Of a stretch of 64,000 nt of DNA, positions 44,465-54,006 are shown in pieces. The stretch comes from Bacillus sp. X1(2014). Lineage in GTDB: Bacteria > Bacillota > Bacilli > Bacillales_B > DSM-18226. The stretch spans positions 558,001-622,000 of the forward strand of contig NZ_VEED01000002.1 in NCBI RefSeq assembly GCF_007678255.1, in the 5' to 3' direction. Position numbers and translations under genes: made by a program. How positions within the stretch are numbered: position 1 is the first letter of the stretch; every line of letters begins with the position of its first letter. Below the pieces are notes generated by a model that was given only the letters and a program-made list of their open reading frames with translations, was not told where the DNA came from and did not search any database.

Positions 44465-45721
44465 TTATAAATCATTAACTACCGGTTGAGGACTCTGAGT
44501 ATTAATTTTTATTTTCCTTTGATTTGTTTCAATTAATATAAAGCCTAATAAAGCACATACAGCAAATACTCCTGCAATAAGTAACATGATTACTGATATT
44601 CCGTGAACATTTGCAAATGTTCCGGCAAAACCAACTACTAGAGATCCCACCAATTGACCAATACCTTGGATTAAGGATGTAGCGGTTGTTGCTAATTCTG
44701 GCTTCACACTTTCAATTGGGATAACACTATTAAAGATCGCTGTTAAGGATAAACAAACACCGCCGATTGCAACATAAAGGAAAATTGCAAATTGACTCCC
44801 TTGTGTCAAATACAACATGAGCGGAGAAACTATGGCCAATGCATAAAAACCGATTAATGCAGGCTTACGACCGATTTTATCCGATGAAGCGGGCACTAGG
44901 ATTTGCCAAAAAATAGTGACGGCTCCTGATAAAGTCATGATCAAGCCCATTCTTTCCACTGGCATTTTTAGCCCAGTCGTAAAATAGATCGGTAAATAAG
45001 AAAGTGTAATCCAGACCCCTGCAAAAGCAAACATACCAAGTATGAGACATAAAACGACATTTCTGTTTTTTACAAGTTCCATTATGCTTGCCTTTTGTTT
45101 TTCTACTGGATTGTCTGTATTTACATCAACTTTATTAATTGGTTCCTTAACCAATTTTGCGATAAAGAAGGAAATAATTAATGTTGGTAAAGCAATGATT
45201 AAAAAGGTAATTCTCCAGGTCGTCATCGTGGCCAATTGAGTAGCGATTATTGGTCCAATTGTCGTTGCAATAACTGCAGCACCTGCATAAACAATTCCAA
45301 CATTACGTCCAAATTTATGAGGACTAGAAACAGATGCAAGGATTGTTATCATAATTGGGAGGACGGCACCCTCGCAAATTCCCAATAATGTTCTAATTAC
45401 TAGTAAATATTCAAATGAATTAGCCATTGTAGTTAAACCGCAAAACAGAGATGTGCCTAAAGCAAATAATACTAGGAAAAGTTTTTTTCTACCTAAACGA
45501 TCGGCTAAGATCCCAAATATTGGAGCTGAAATGGAAAAGCCAATCATTTGCAGCATGCTTATTTGGCCAATTTGCGCAGTATTTAATGGAATTTCCTCAA
45601 CAATTAAAGGAAATAGCAAGGCTAAAGCGGATTGGTCAAAGAATACAAATCCCCAACAGAGAAAAAATAGAAAGGCAACCGAATTTTCATATTTTTTTGA
45701 ATGAATATTTAAATCTTGCAC
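44465..45721 (-). CDS. MFS transporter, aromatic-acid or multidrug type
   Basis: A 418-residue carrier with about twelve helices. The signature between helices 2 and 3 is GILADRLGRKKLFLV near residue 80, and its repeat between helices 8 and 9 is SSDKIGRKPALIGFY. No substrate is evident; the operon with aldehyde dehydrogenase and SDR suggests uptake of an aromatic aldehyde, alcohol or acid. The GTG seven bases after AAGG is preferred; fourteen upstream codons lack a binding site. Confidence 0.85.
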   Translation of the reverse strand: MQDLNIHSKKYENSVAFLFFLCWGFVFFDQSALALLFPLIVEEIPLNTAQIGQISMLQMIGFSISAPIFGILADRLGRKKLFLVLFALGTSLFCGLTTMANSFEYLLVIRTLLGICEGAVLPIMITILASVSSPHKFGRNVGIVYAGAAVIATTIGPIIATQLATMTTWRITFLIIALPTLIISFFIAKLVKEPINKVDVNTDNPVEKQKASIMELVKNRNVVLCLILGMFAFAGVWITLSYLPIYFTTGLKMPVERMGLIMTLSGAVTIFWQILVPASSDKIGRKPALIGFYALAIVSPLMLYLTQGSQFAIFLYVAIGGVCLSLTAIFNSVIPIESVKPELATTATSLIQGIGQLVGSLVVGFAGTFANVHGISVIMLLIAGVFAVCALLGFILIETNQRKIKINTQSPQPVVNDL

Positions 45722-45789
45722 CCCTACACCTTCTTTCACATTTATTAATAGTTTGAAAGACATATTTAAGGCTATTAAACTAGCAATTG

Positions 45790-46560
45790 TTATCCTATAT
45801 ATAAAAGCCCTTTTTTTATCCCTTTAACAACTGCTTCAGAACGTGTAGAAACGTCTAACTTTGAATAGATTTTTTTGAGATGATCTTTTACAGTGTTAGG
45901 AGTGATTCCTAACCTTATAGAAATTTCCGCAACCTTTAATCCCCTTCCCAGCAGCTGTAATACTTCATTTTCTCGTTGTGTAAGGCAGACGTCATCATAA
46001 TAAATGGATTGATCTGTATTTGATGGAAAGAGCATTTCAATTCCTTTTGATAAATATTGGGTTAATAGCTGGCAACACTTTATTTCATGAATGGTAAATG
46101 GCTGATGGAAGCGACGATGTACATGAATGGTTGCGTTTACATTGTTTTTCACCAAAACTGGAGAAGCCGCAAAATGGAAAATCCCCGTAGGTTCAAAAAC
46201 TAATCGAAAACTTTCCGTCCGCTGCCACTCATCATCTTTATAGTTGTTTCGATTCGTTAATGTTTGTTTGGTAGACATCATTAATTGGTAATTCCGATCC
46301 CGATGACAAATTTGGTGATAACGCTTCATTACTTCGAGAGAAATCCCTTTTGTGATGAAGTACTTATTCTTATTATTCCTGTAATCATGTTGCACAATCA
46401 TAAATGACTCACCCGGTATGATCTTGGGTATTAAGGATAGACAATCGTTGAATAATTGATCTAGGTTAGTAGAATTCATTATCGTATCTGTAAAACGTAA
46501 TAATGCTAGCTGCTGATTATGAGCTAAATTAGCAAACACTGATTCTAAATCTACTTTCAA
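45790..46560 (-). CDS. LuxR-family transcriptional regulator
   Basis: A 256-residue protein with a C-terminal LuxR/GerE helix-turn-helix: LTQRENEVLQLLGRGLKVAE and LGITPNTVKDHLKKIYSKL (residues about 190-240). The N-terminal ~170 residues look like an autoinducer-binding/GAF-like sensor but without motifs I can assign. It lies inside the aldehyde dehydrogenase-to-SDR run and probably regulates it. Start is TTG, eight bases after GGAGGGG. Confidence 0.88.
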   Translation of the reverse strand: MKVDLESVFANLAHNQQLALLRFTDTIMNSTNLDQLFNDCLSLIPKIIPGESFMIVQHDYRNNKNKYFITKGISLEVMKRYHQICHRDRNYQLMMSTKQTLTNRNNYKDDEWQRTESFRLVFEPTGIFHFAASPVLVKNNVNATIHVHRRFHQPFTIHEIKCCQLLTQYLSKGIEMLFPSNTDQSIYYDDVCLTQRENEVLQLLGRGLKVAEISIRLGITPNTVKDHLKKIYSKLDVSTRSEAVVKGIKKGLLYIG

Positions 46561-46622
46561 TCTAACACCCCTCCTGCTTTTATGAATATACAGAATATAA
46601 AATCGGCAGCCTTAACAAAAAA

Positions 46623-48080
46623 TTATTTGTTTTTGTGATAGGTGATCCCATGATAATTTACATATTCATTTAATCCAGATTTTCCTCTTTCCCAGCCGAA
46701 ACCACTCTGTTTGACACCGCCAAATGGAACATTATTAAATCCAAGAGGTGAATCGATACTTCCATTGATTCCTGTCATTCCCGCTTCAATATTTCTAGCA
46801 AATAAAAATCCTCTCTCATAGTCTGAAGTCCAAACTGACGATCCTAATCCATATTCGGTATTATTAACCATCTGGATAAGTTCTTTTTCATTTCGATAGG
46901 ATACTAATGGAATGATCGGACCAAATTGTTCACAAGTTACGATTTCCTGTTCAGGCTTTGCATTTATAACAACTGTTGGTTGAATATAATAACCATTATG
47001 CCAATTTTCAGGCTCTAGTTTTTCACCTAGTTCGAGAACAGTTGATTGCTCCTTTGTTCTTTCGATCAATTCTTTTACCCGCGTATATTGCATTTTATTA
47101 TTAACCGGCCCGAAGGTAGCGTTTTCATTTAACCCGTGACCAATCTTAAATTCATTCATATGCTTTATGAATATTTCACAAGCTTGAGCAAATTTATTTT
47201 CTGGAATATAAACACGTTTTGTTGCCACACAAATCTGCCCCGAACGAGTAAATGCCATCTGAACAATTTCAGGTATTGCCTTTTCTAAATGTGCATCATC
47301 CAATAAAATAGCAGGGTCATTTCCGCCTAGTTCAAAGTGGAGACGTTTCAGTGAATTTGCGGCCGATTTCATAATATTTTTTGCCGTTTTGTCCCCACCG
47401 GTAAGCGTAATCTTTCGTACTAATGGATGTGATGTAAGAACATCACCTACTTCAGCTCCACCGTGGACGATATTAATGACACCTGGCGGGAAAAGTTTTG
47501 ACATCTCCTTTAAAGCCATTGATACAGCCATAGTAGCAAATGGTGAAGGCTTAATTACAACCGTATTCCCTGTTACTAAAATAGGTGCAATTTTACTCAT
47601 TGCAATTGCCAATGGTACATTCCATGGGATAATAGCTGTTACTACTCCTAATGGAACTTTCTCGATATTTATCAAAGTATGCACATCTTCCATTACCTCA
47701 GGCTTAAAAAAGTCCTCAGCCAATTCTGCTGCTCCTCGAAGGCAAAACATCGCTCCATACATTTCCCAAACACTTTGTGAATGAACGATACCTACTTCTC
47801 TAGTTAAAATGGAAGCATATTTTTCTATATCAGTTTCTAATAGCTCAGCACATTTCAAAAGTAAGCGGCTTCTTTCCTCTACACTGATATCCCTCCAGAA
47901 TAAAAATGCCTCATGAGCAGAACGGATGGCTTGATCAACATGTAGAGGATTTCCCTGTGCAACCATTCCAATCACATCAGTTAATCTACCAGGGTCACGT
48001 ACTTCAACGTACCTGTCAGTTAATACATCCTCATTATTAATCCATAAGTCAATTTGATTTAAACTTTGTTTTATACTCAT
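46623..48080 (-). CDS. Aldehyde dehydrogenase, benzaldehyde/vanillin dehydrogenase-like
   Basis: A 485-residue aldehyde dehydrogenase with GVVTAIIPWNVPLAIAMSK near residue 155, LTGGDKTAKNIM, FELGGNDPAILLDDAHLEK near 250, and the nucleophile in SGQICVATKRVY near residue 288. It is distinct from the paralogue at 12.3 kb. As first gene of the operon with LuxR, MFS and SDR, it fits oxidation of an aromatic aldehyde to the benzoate that the 36-39 kb module could use (inference). The ATG is preceded by GGTGGATATGG. Confidence 0.88.
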   Translation of the reverse strand: MSIKQSLNQIDLWINNEDVLTDRYVEVRDPGRLTDVIGMVAQGNPLHVDQAIRSAHEAFLFWRDISVEERSRLLLKCAELLETDIEKYASILTREVGIVHSQSVWEMYGAMFCLRGAAELAEDFFKPEVMEDVHTLINIEKVPLGVVTAIIPWNVPLAIAMSKIAPILVTGNTVVIKPSPFATMAVSMALKEMSKLFPPGVINIVHGGAEVGDVLTSHPLVRKITLTGGDKTAKNIMKSAANSLKRLHFELGGNDPAILLDDAHLEKAIPEIVQMAFTRSGQICVATKRVYIPENKFAQACEIFIKHMNEFKIGHGLNENATFGPVNNKMQYTRVKELIERTKEQSTVLELGEKLEPENWHNGYYIQPTVVINAKPEQEIVTCEQFGPIIPLVSYRNEKELIQMVNNTEYGLGSSVWTSDYERGFLFARNIEAGMTGINGSIDSPLGFNNVPFGGVKQSGFGWERGKSGLNEYVNYHGITYHKNK

Positions 48081-48549
48081 CCATATCCACCATCCTATTA
48101 ATTTTCAATAGTAAAACTCCATTAAGCAGGTTATTTTTTGGGCTTTTATAGGTTTACCCTGTCAGCAAATAATAAAGCTCGTAATCTCTATTTTTCTCTC
48201 CCTTCTAAAAAATTATGAATAATCTGATAATAAATCCTATTATAAGCATGGAAACTTTTTTCCGCATCCCATGAATAGGTGGTATTAAAAAAATTTTAGA
48301 GAAAATTCACTATTCTTTTAATACTTTAGTCACTGTCTATATCTATTACTCCCCTTTACTTTTCTAACGATCATACCTCTCAAGAATGATTTATTAGAAA
48401 ATTCATAATCAATCAACAAAAGGAAAACTTCATGATAAATTTTGGTTAATTCATTATTAGAATTAATCGATTCACATACTGAATTGGTTTTTTATTCGAC
48501 CAGATCGATAAATCGCAAACCGAAATTATTAATCTAGGGGAGTGAATAC
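48081..48549. other. Divergent control region without genes
   Basis: About 470 bases of AT-rich sequence between the minus-strand aldehyde dehydrogenase and the plus-strand extradiol dioxygenase pseudogene. It should carry both promoters. No ORF or strong palindrome was found. Confidence 0.5.
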
Positions 48550-49419
48550 ATGTTTTTAATTGAGCACGTTGAGTATCTTGAATTTAATACACCCAACCTT
48601 GCATCCATGACAAATTACTATCAAAAGTACCTCGGTTTAGTAAAAATTAAGGAATCGACAGCGGACCGTGTCTTATTAGGGTTCGGAAACCACTTCCCTT
48701 CCCTAATCTTACAAAAGTCTAAAACTGCTTCATTAGGAGAAATCTGTTTTTAAGTTCGCGGAAAGAAAGAATGGAAGGTCATTATTGAGCGACTAACAGA
48801 GAAAGATATCCCATTTGAAATGACAGAAAGCGATATATATGGATCAGAGCTAAGGTTTAAGGATCAGGATGGTCATCCATTAAAATTATACTATTCGCAA
48901 TCTCAATCATCCCAATCAGCAAATACTCCCTCTCGTTTCGGCCCAACTCTTAACCGTTTACAACATGTGACCTACGCTTCCCCTAAACCAATGAAACTTG
49001 CAAACTTCTATCAAGAAGTACTTAATTTCCGAATTTCCGATATGGTTGAAGGAGGGAATTTAGTTTGGATGAGAACCGATCCTGAACACCATACTATTGC
49101 CGCTGCTGCCCATACGGCCGAAGGCCTCGACCATTTTGCATTTGAACTGCCTGATTGGGCTTCTTTTAAGGAATGGTGTGATTATCTAAGTAATCAAAAT
49201 GTTGAAATTGTATGGAGACCTGGCCGGCATGGCCCAGGAAACAATCTGTTCTTCTTTACATTAGATCCTGATGGAAATCGCGTCGAATATTCATGTGAAC
49301 TAGAGAAGTTCAGAGATCATTACATTGATTATTCTCCTAGGGTTTGGAAGAATGATCCGAAGTCCGTTAACTTATGGGGATCTGGTGCTCCATGGAAAAG
49401 GGAATTACCGAAAAAGTGA
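48550..49419 (+). pseudogene. Extradiol dioxygenase gene interrupted by one in-frame stop
   Basis: Codons 1-67 and 69-289 lie in the same frame, separated only by a TAA at 48751-48753. The two parts together form a complete two-module vicinal-oxygen-chelate dioxygenase; metal ligands His139 (LQHVTYA), His195 (LDHFAFEL) and Glu246 (NRVEYSCE) are intact, and GGGGAG precedes the ATG. A single base change (for example AAA or CAA to TAA) explains the break. Downstream ATG at codon 91 could give only the catalytic module, without a good ribosome binding site. It differs clearly from the intact dioxygenase at 6 kb. A sequencing error cannot be excluded. Confidence 0.85.
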
Positions 49420-49432
49420 GGTCTATTTCTAT

Positions 49433-50203
49433 ATGAGGAAACTGAACATTGAATTTAATCATTCGGTGGATAAAGCCATTGATATTTTAGATGTGTTTAC
49501 CAAAGCTAAACCAGCACTTACTATTGAAGAAATTATTAACCTAACTGGCCTCCCAAAAGCAACTGCTTACCGCTTACTCTATTCGTTAGAAAGAAGGGGA
49601 ATTATCCATTATGACTCCAATGCCGCTACCTATAAACTTGGCCTGCAGCTATTCCGTTATTCTCGAATTCTTTCTGCTTCACTCGATATTCTGACGGTTG
49701 CCACTCCAATCCTAACAGACTTGCAAAGAGTATTAGGCCAAACCGTCCTCATGAGCTTATTGGAAGATGAAAATATGGTCTATGTGTTTAAAAAAGAAAG
49801 TGAAGCTGGCTTAAAGTTTTCGTCTTCTGTTCATGAAAGTAAACCAATTACCTATGGAGTTGTTGGAAAAGTATTTATGGCATACAAACCCGCTGAATAT
49901 CATGAATCTTTATCCGAGAATCCGATTCCCAAATGGACTCCACATACAGTCGTGGATAAGGAATCATTAATGAAGCAATTCGAGGAGATTAGACAAGATA
50001 GGGTAGCGGTCGAAATAGATGAAACTAATATTGGCGTTACAGGAATAGGCTCCCCTATCTTTAATGCAGAAGGAGAGGTTTTTGCTGCAATAGGTGTTGT
50101 AGGACCCTCAATCCATTTTGCACCAGAAGAAATTGAAAGAGCCAAAGAATTAACACGTCAGGCTGGAGAAAAAATTTCAACAAATCTTGGATATGAAAAA
50201 TAA
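49433..50203 (+). CDS. IclR-family transcriptional regulator
   Basis: A 256-residue IclR protein with HTH elements VDKAIDILDVFTKAK and GLPKATAYRLLYSLERRG (residues 11-55), and an effector domain including GLKFSSSVHESKPITYGVVG near residue 123 and IGSPIFNAEGEVFAAIGVVGP. It begins 13 bases after the broken dioxygenase and probably was co-transcribed with it. The ATG at 49433 aligns with the N-terminus of the IclR at 39.7 kb; the ribosome binding site (GTGAGG) is distant. Related in sequence to that IclR. Confidence 0.92.
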   Translation: MRKLNIEFNHSVDKAIDILDVFTKAKPALTIEEIINLTGLPKATAYRLLYSLERRGIIHYDSNAATYKLGLQLFRYSRILSASLDILTVATPILTDLQRVLGQTVLMSLLEDENMVYVFKKESEAGLKFSSSVHESKPITYGVVGKVFMAYKPAEYHESLSENPIPKWTPHTVVDKESLMKQFEEIRQDRVAVEIDETNIGVTGIGSPIFNAEGEVFAAIGVVGPSIHFAPEEIERAKELTRQAGEKISTNLGYEK

Positions 50204-50204
50204 C

Positions 50205-50260
50205 AAAGGGACTGTCCAAAAAGCCAGGTAACTGACTATTTTGGAAGTCCCTTCTTTTTT
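50205..50260 (+). terminator. Terminator of the dioxygenase-pseudogene/IclR unit
   Basis: AAGGGACT...CCAAAA pairs with TTTTGG...AGTCCCTT (50206-50253), followed by CTTTTTT. It starts right after the IclR stop. Confidence 0.8.
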
Positions 50261-50381
50261 CATTATTCTCCTAAGCTTAGGAATACTTACAATATCCTTG
50301 TTGTTATCACTTCCGAATATAATTGTACCCATAGAAACAGAATTCATTGTACAATGACTCTAATGAAATGGAGGTAATGAA

Positions 50382-50624
50382 ATGAAAAAAGTGATTATTT
50401 ATTCACAAGAAACATGCCCGCCTTGCCATGCGGAAAAATTATGGTTTAAAGAAAATGGGATTGAGTTTGAAGAGAGAGACATCCGGAAAAACGATCAATA
50501 TCTGCATGAACTTATTGGGCTAGGTGCTGCTGCTACACCAGCAACCGTTATCAAAGATGGAGAGCGTGAAGACGTGATCCTAGGATTTGATCAAGCGAAA
50601 TTGGCTGAAATATTAGGGATATAA
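50382..50624 (+). CDS. Glutaredoxin-like protein with CPPC site (copy 1)
   Basis: An 80-residue thioredoxin-fold protein, the size of NrdH/glutaredoxin-like redoxins. The active site is Cys12-Pro-Pro-Cys15, and the cis-Pro region is ATPATVIKDG near residue 55. It should act as a small dithiol reductant. A second copy at 56.2 kb differs at only five residues and shares upstream sequence (TTGTACCCAT...), so gene and promoter were duplicated together. GGAGG precedes the ATG. It is monocistronic with its own terminator. Confidence 0.9.
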   Translation: MKKVIIYSQETCPPCHAEKLWFKENGIEFEERDIRKNDQYLHELIGLGAAATPATVIKDGEREDVILGFDQAKLAEILGI

Positions 50625-50674
50625 GGTATGTCAAACGGCTTGATATTTGAAATCAAGCCTTCATAATGAAACTT

Positions 50675-50713
50675 AAATGGCGAACAGTGACTGTCACTGT
50701 TCGCCATTTTTTT
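50675..50713 (+). terminator. Terminator of glutaredoxin-like copy 1
   Basis: Perfect 17-base arms AAATGGCGAACAGTGAC and GTCACTGTTCGCCATTT with a one-base centre, followed by a run of T residues. Very strong intrinsic terminator. Confidence 0.9.
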
Positions 50714-50975
50714 GGCTTTAGTAACATACTAATACCACCCTTGTCCCATTCGATTTAGCTAAGAATATACAATCCACATAATAATTTCTACAATAATAGA
50801 AGATTACCTGCTGTTTTTTGATTTTGCGAACATACATAAAGAATGAGCAGTGATCAATAAAGCCATCAAGTTTCAACCTTTAAATATTACTGCTCAACTT
50901 ACTCATTAACCTATCTCGCTGTTGAGTAAAAGCCATAAACGTACTATTTCTAACCTCACATCAGCTTTAATTTAG
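50714..50975. other. Non-coding gap
   Basis: No gene or clear signal. Apart from a loose GAGCAGT/ACTGCTC pairing (around 50844-50895) nothing structured was seen. Confidence 0.4.
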
Positions 50976-51203
50976 CTACACTAGCTTCTCCAATATTTTT
51001 GATATTAATTGATCTTGATTTTTCTCCATAATAATATCTTGATTTACGATTACTACATTTAAGTTTTCGCAGAAAATACAAAGTTTCATACAATAGGTTG
51101 GAGTGATCGAACACTCAATATCTATTTCTTCAAGTTTATTTTTAATCTGCTCTTCTACTTGGTTTGTTCTATTACGAAAACAATACAAAATTTTTTGAGT
51201 CAT
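50976..51203 (-). CDS. Small Cys-containing protein, DUF1450-like
   Basis: A 75-residue protein with a cluster TYCMKLCIFCENLNVVIVN (residues about 37-55). The cysteine cluster followed by a hydrophobic strand resembles DUF1450/YuzB-type small proteins, but I am not sure of the family. The start is taken at ATGACTCAA, preceded by CGAGGATGATT, rather than the longer frame. It is on the minus strand downstream of the amidohydrolase (95 bases) and may be the last gene of that operon. Confidence 0.55.
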   Translation of the reverse strand: MTQKILYCFRNRTNQVEEQIKNKLEEIDIECSITPTYCMKLCIFCENLNVVIVNQDIIMEKNQDQLISKILEKLV

Positions 51204-51298
51204 AATCATCCTCGTTAGTAAGTATTTATTGTAATTTCCCGGCATAATTTCACGAATATAAAAGGTAAAACCATCGCAAGAAGCGATGGCTTTCCAAT

Positions 51299-52582
51299 TT
51301 AAACAGCCGCACTCTCAACTTCACGGCTTACTTCAAGTGTACGAACAACATACTCTCCATCTTTTAGGATAAGATTTAATTTGTCGTGATCTTGTAGGAC
51401 TGCAATATTATCTAATGGGTTGCCATCTACTACGAGGATGTCTGCAAGTTTTCCAACTTCAATGGTACCAATTTTATCTTCCATCTGCATAATTTGACTT
51501 CCATATTTGGTAGCGGTTACAATTGCATCCATTGGTGTCATTCCTACTAACTTAACAAAATGCTCTAAGTCACGTGCATATCCACCATGAGGGCACCATT
51601 TGAACCCATAATCACCACCTGGCAGTATACGTACCCCCGCTTTATAAAGTCGGTTCATATTTTTTAGTGCAATTTGTAACCCTTCTTTATATCCTGTTGC
51701 ATCAAGTGCTTCTTGTCCGAAATAATCAGCACCATGCTCTAATGTTGATACAAGCCAATTTAAGGCTGGCACAACAAATAAACGTTCTTTATCGTGTACG
51801 AGCATGTCGAATGCTTCATCGTCAATAAAATCAGCATGACCGATAATGTCTACCCCTGCTTTTACACATATTTTTACAGCATCTGATGTTCTAGCATGTA
51901 CATAGATTCTTTTCCCACGGGCATGGGCTTCCTCTACAGCAGCTCTGACCTCTTTGTAGGTATAAAGTGTCATTTCACCTGTTGCGTGAGCAGTTAAACT
52001 TTCTCCACTCACATTAACCTTGACAAGGTCTGCCCCTTCTTTAAACAAACTTCTTACTACTTTTCTTACCTCATCTTCGCCATCCGCTAAAAAGGATAGT
52101 CCATGAACTCGAACATGGTTTGGATGTAAATCAACAAAACTGCCTGTTGCAGATACTTCGGCACCATTTGCGAGCATTCGAGGACCAGGTACTTGTCCGC
52201 GATTAATGGCATCGCGCAAAGCAATGTCCACGCGACCTCGAGCAGCAGCGCTTACACAAGATGTAAAGCCGCTTTTAAGCATCGTTTCTGCATTCAAAAT
52301 AGCACCAATCATGGTTTCTTCAATCGGTTTAAAATCGATATCTTGAATATAGAGGGAATCCTGCCATGTGAAATGAGTGTGTGCCTCAACCATTCCTGGC
52401 ATAATGGTTTTTCCGTTTAATTCAATAACATCTACTTCATCGGGGTCGTAAGTTTCCGGAATAGAAAGATTCGTCCCGATAGCAGTGATTTTGTTGCGTT
52501 CAATTAGTACATCGATTCCCTGCTTTGCTGCTGCCCCTGTTCCGTCAATCAATAAACCATTTTTTAATAATTTTGCTTTCAT
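51299..52582 (-). CDS. Amidohydrolase family protein (imidazolonepropionase-related)
   Basis: A 427-residue metal-dependent amidohydrolase. The metal-binding HTH is in PGMVEAHTHFTW near residue 65, further His residues are in KRIYVHARTSD near 225 and IIGHADF near 245, and the catalytic Asp is in LPGGDYGFKW near residue 318. The C-terminus has GKLADILVVDGNPL, typical of the family. Members hydrolyse cyclic or peptide-like amides; the substrate here is unknown. It is the distal member of the alpha/beta-hydrolase, FAH, Cys-rich protein run. ATG start after AAAGGGG; six upstream in-frame codons overlap that site. Confidence 0.87.
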   Translation of the reverse strand: MKAKLLKNGLLIDGTGAAAKQGIDVLIERNKITAIGTNLSIPETYDPDEVDVIELNGKTIMPGMVEAHTHFTWQDSLYIQDIDFKPIEETMIGAILNAETMLKSGFTSCVSAAARGRVDIALRDAINRGQVPGPRMLANGAEVSATGSFVDLHPNHVRVHGLSFLADGEDEVRKVVRSLFKEGADLVKVNVSGESLTAHATGEMTLYTYKEVRAAVEEAHARGKRIYVHARTSDAVKICVKAGVDIIGHADFIDDEAFDMLVHDKERLFVVPALNWLVSTLEHGADYFGQEALDATGYKEGLQIALKNMNRLYKAGVRILPGGDYGFKWCPHGGYARDLEHFVKLVGMTPMDAIVTATKYGSQIMQMEDKIGTIEVGKLADILVVDGNPLDNIAVLQDHDKLNLILKDGEYVVRTLEVSREVESAAV

Positions 52583-52678
52583 TTTTGAAACCCCTTTCAT
52601 TTCTTCATTTTAAAAAATGTATGTTCAACACTTGTTCCCGGAAATTACATCAGGGCAAGGTTAGAAACCAATTAACAC

Positions 52679-52933
52679 CTAAGAATTGAAAAAACCTTCC
52701 AGTCCATTATCTTCTCGGATTGCTGGAACCTCTTCATCCCACTCGCATTCAACTAGATTATCACACTTAACATGGTGAAGGCTTATTTTAAGTTTTTCAT
52801 CATAATAGGTTCCAAGAATACGATAAGGAGAATATTTGGGTAAACAATTCGGGCAAAAGCCTCTAGAAATGGCATCTAATTGTTCATCTGAATAATAAAC
52901 AGTATTTTTAGCTAAAAGTACCTTATCTAACAT
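52679..52933 (-). CDS. Small four-cysteine protein, function unknown
   Basis: An 84-residue protein with CPNC (residues 27-30) and CDNLVEC (residues 57-63), which together could form a zinc-ribbon-like site. The C-terminus is acidic (WDEEVPAIREDNGLEG). I do not recognise the family. It lies between the amidohydrolase and FAH genes in the same direction with ordinary spacing, and AAGGATGG precedes the ATG, so it looks like a real operon member. A structural, chaperone or metal-binding role next to two metalloenzymes is possible, but not shown. Confidence 0.6.
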   Translation of the reverse strand: MLDKVLLAKNTVYYSDEQLDAISRGFCPNCLPKYSPYRILGTYYDEKLKISLHHVKCDNLVECEWDEEVPAIREDNGLEGFFNS

Positions 52934-53017
52934 CAATCAACCATCCTTCCAATAATTTTTTTAATAGGGGAGGGAGAACTCCCCTTTTCTTCTAACGGAT
53001 AAAAAAATACGAAATTT

Positions 53018-53926
53018 CTAAGAAACAAAGTTCCTTAATACTCCGATTTTTTCAATCTCCACTTCCACCACGTCGCCCTCATTTAAGAACTTAGGTGGGT
53101 CAAAACCAAGTCCTACACCTTTTGGAGTTCCGGTCGCAATGATATCCCCTGGCTTAAGCGTTACACCACCGGAAACCGTTTCAATAATAGTTGGGATATC
53201 AAAAATAAGGAGATTTGTATTAGAATTTTGCCTTACCTCTCCATTCACCCTGCACTGAATATCAAGCTTTACCGGGCGTTCAATTTCATCTTCAGTAACT
53301 AGAAATGGCCCCATTGGTCCAAATGTATCCAAACTCTTCCCTAGAAACCACTGGCTATGTTGTTTTTGGAGATCCCGTGCCGAAACATCATTGATAATGG
53401 TATAACCGAAAATATAATCATAGGCTTCTTTCTTTGATATATTTGTTCCTTCTTTACCAATTACAATGGCTAATTCTGCTTCATAATCAATTTTAGTTGT
53501 CACATGACGATGACTTTTAATCTTTTGATCTGGTCCAATGACCGTCGTAGTTGCTTTAGTAAATACGATGGGGTATTGTGGAAGATTTTGTTCCTCTTCC
53601 ATTGCTGTCGTGTATTCCATTGCATGTTCTCGATAATTAAGACCTAAACAAATGATATCTCGTTTTGGCTGTGGAATCGGAGCTTCTAGTAACACATCAG
53701 TTAAAGGAAGAATCGCATCTCCGTTAACTTCTGACTCCCGCTGGTTTATTTCCTTAAGACGTGCCAAAGCCTCTGAATTTTCAATAACCCCTTGTAATGT
53801 ATTCGGCAAGATAGCTTGGGAATATAGTTGTTTTTCTGCCTTAACAGCATCGATGATGGCACTTTCATCCGCTTTTCTAAATCCAAACTTCAAATTCCCG
53901 TCATGAAAAAAAGATGCAAGATACAT
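53018..53926 (-). CDS. FAH-family hydrolase, 2-hydroxyhepta-2,4-diene-1,7-dioate isomerase-like
   Basis: A 302-residue FAH-family protein with ICLGLNYREHAMEYTTAME near residue 92, the metal-site KIDYEAELAIVIGKEG near 144, NDVSARDLQKQHSQWFLGKS near 176, and IATGTPKGVGLGFDPP near 275. It is the fourth member of this family in the window and belongs to a different branch from the pair at 38.7/40.7 kb. It is downstream of an alpha/beta hydrolase and upstream of the Cys-rich protein. AAGGAG precedes the ATG. Substrate unknown. Confidence 0.87.
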   Translation of the reverse strand: MYLASFFHDGNLKFGFRKADESAIIDAVKAEKQLYSQAILPNTLQGVIENSEALARLKEINQRESEVNGDAILPLTDVLLEAPIPQPKRDIICLGLNYREHAMEYTTAMEEEQNLPQYPIVFTKATTTVIGPDQKIKSHRHVTTKIDYEAELAIVIGKEGTNISKKEAYDYIFGYTIINDVSARDLQKQHSQWFLGKSLDTFGPMGPFLVTEDEIERPVKLDIQCRVNGEVRQNSNTNLLIFDIPTIIETVSGGVTLKPGDIIATGTPKGVGLGFDPPKFLNEGDVVEVEIEKIGVLRNFVS

Positions 53927-54006
53927 TTTTTTTATTCTCCTTAGATAGTTTAATAGTTTGTGAAGTGATTTTGCTCCCCCTACAATTGCGAAGGACTTTA
54001 CCTTTC

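Noticed and set aside
48550..48753. Independent small glyoxalase-like gene
   Set aside because: It is in the same frame as the following ORF and completes its missing N-terminal module; a nonsense-interrupted gene explains both.
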